Below, in pieces: positions 53,372 through 53,460 of a DNA stretch of 53,460 bases. The notes below the pieces were generated by a model. It saw nothing but the letters and a program-made list of their open reading frames with translations. It did not search any database and was not told the origin of the DNA. Source of the stretch: CAUZFZ01 sp963579025 (GTDB lineage: Bacteria; Planctomycetota; Planctomycetia; Planctomycetales; Planctomycetaceae); contig CAUZFZ010000054.1 in the NCBI GenBank assembly GCA_963579025.1, forward strand, positions 1 through 53,460. Direction: 5' to 3'. Position numbers and translations under genes: made by a program. Positions within the stretch are counted from its first letter, which is position 1. The number at the start of each line of letters is the position of its first letter.

Positions 53372-53460
53372 TCATGCGGCGGCCTTGAGCTGGTGTCTTG
53401 GTTTCTTCATTAGAGCCAGAACTTTCGGTCTGCGTTTGTTGACGCGCGGTTCGACTCGAC
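53372..53460 (-). mobile_element. C-terminal end of a transposase (IS4-like), cut by the window edge
   Basis: On the minus strand, one frame is open from the right edge to a TGA at 53372-53374 and reads RVEPRVNKRRPKVLALMKKP and a few more residues. The basic KRRPK...L..KPR ending is the usual C-terminus of IS4-type DDE transposases. Only 28 codons are visible. The end of the element should lie between here and the start of the methyltransferase-kinase frame (53362), but I could not identify a terminal inverted repeat without the other end. Confidence 0.6.

Overview
The window is chromosomal DNA of a member of the Planctomycetota, probably order Planctomycetales. The evidence is the set of lineage-typical families: a DUF1559 pilin-like protein, a DUF1552 protein next to a five-domain PSD (DUF1587/1595/1592/1588/1585) protein, a DUF1501 protein, a Hanks-type kinase with an N-terminal zf-HC2-like motif, a giant TPR/alpha-2-macroglobulin protein, and Tat-type or Sec-type leaders on many otherwise ordinary enzymes. 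No rRNA, CRISPR array or complete mobile element is seen.

Region 1 (1-16619) is a type IV pilus / type II secretion-like locus in two divergent blocks. The minus block (5548 down to 399) encodes a GspH-like pseudopilin, then three large minor-pilin-like proteins, each carrying a different C-terminal beta-sandwich-type module (LamG-like, PKD, CBM4_9-like), then a 62-aa protein. Two of the junctions are GTGA overlaps. The plus block encodes a major pilin-like protein with its own terminator, then a TTG-started histidine kinase, a STAS protein, a PilB/GspE ATPase, a PilC/GspF platform protein, PilM, PilN, PilO, a PilP/GspC-like protein and a PilQ/GspD secretin. The likely product is an envelope-spanning fibre with a polysaccharide-binding tip, with a sensor kinase and a STAS switch encoded upstream of the motor. 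No retraction ATPase or prepilin peptidase is present.

Region 2 (16620-39802) is mixed metabolic and surface genes: a secreted Cx5R phosphatase-like protein, an amidohydrolase, an M20 peptidase, an 8.5-kb gene for a 2824-residue TPR/alpha-2-macroglobulin protein that lacks the thioester motif and has a duplicated domain, a PSD + DUF1552 operon, a PLP-dependent group II decarboxylase, a DUF1501 + HEAT operon, and a receptor-like Ser/Thr kinase with a possible beta-helix exterior domain.

Region 3 (39803-51465) holds housekeeping and other genes: ribosomal protein S1 with a long acidic repeat tail and a clear terminator, a primary-type sigma factor, a second amidohydrolase, a secreted enolase-superfamily protein, an ABC exporter, a DUF1559 protein with a good promoter embraced by an inverted repeat, and an S9 peptidase.

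Region 4 (51466-53460) looks like a rearranged boundary. It has a tRNA-Thr(CGT)-like sequence that is perfect from the anticodon arm to the 3' end but degenerate in its 5' half, a 5'-truncated CCG-domain (GlpC-like) gene fragment fused to it, a methyltransferase-kinase fusion gene with no good start codon, and the C-terminal end of a transposase at the right edge.

Several intergenic spaces carry palindromic repeat elements (112-276, 34047-34177, 42362-42391, 44625-44691). All functions are inferred from sequence patterns read by eye; no database search was run.
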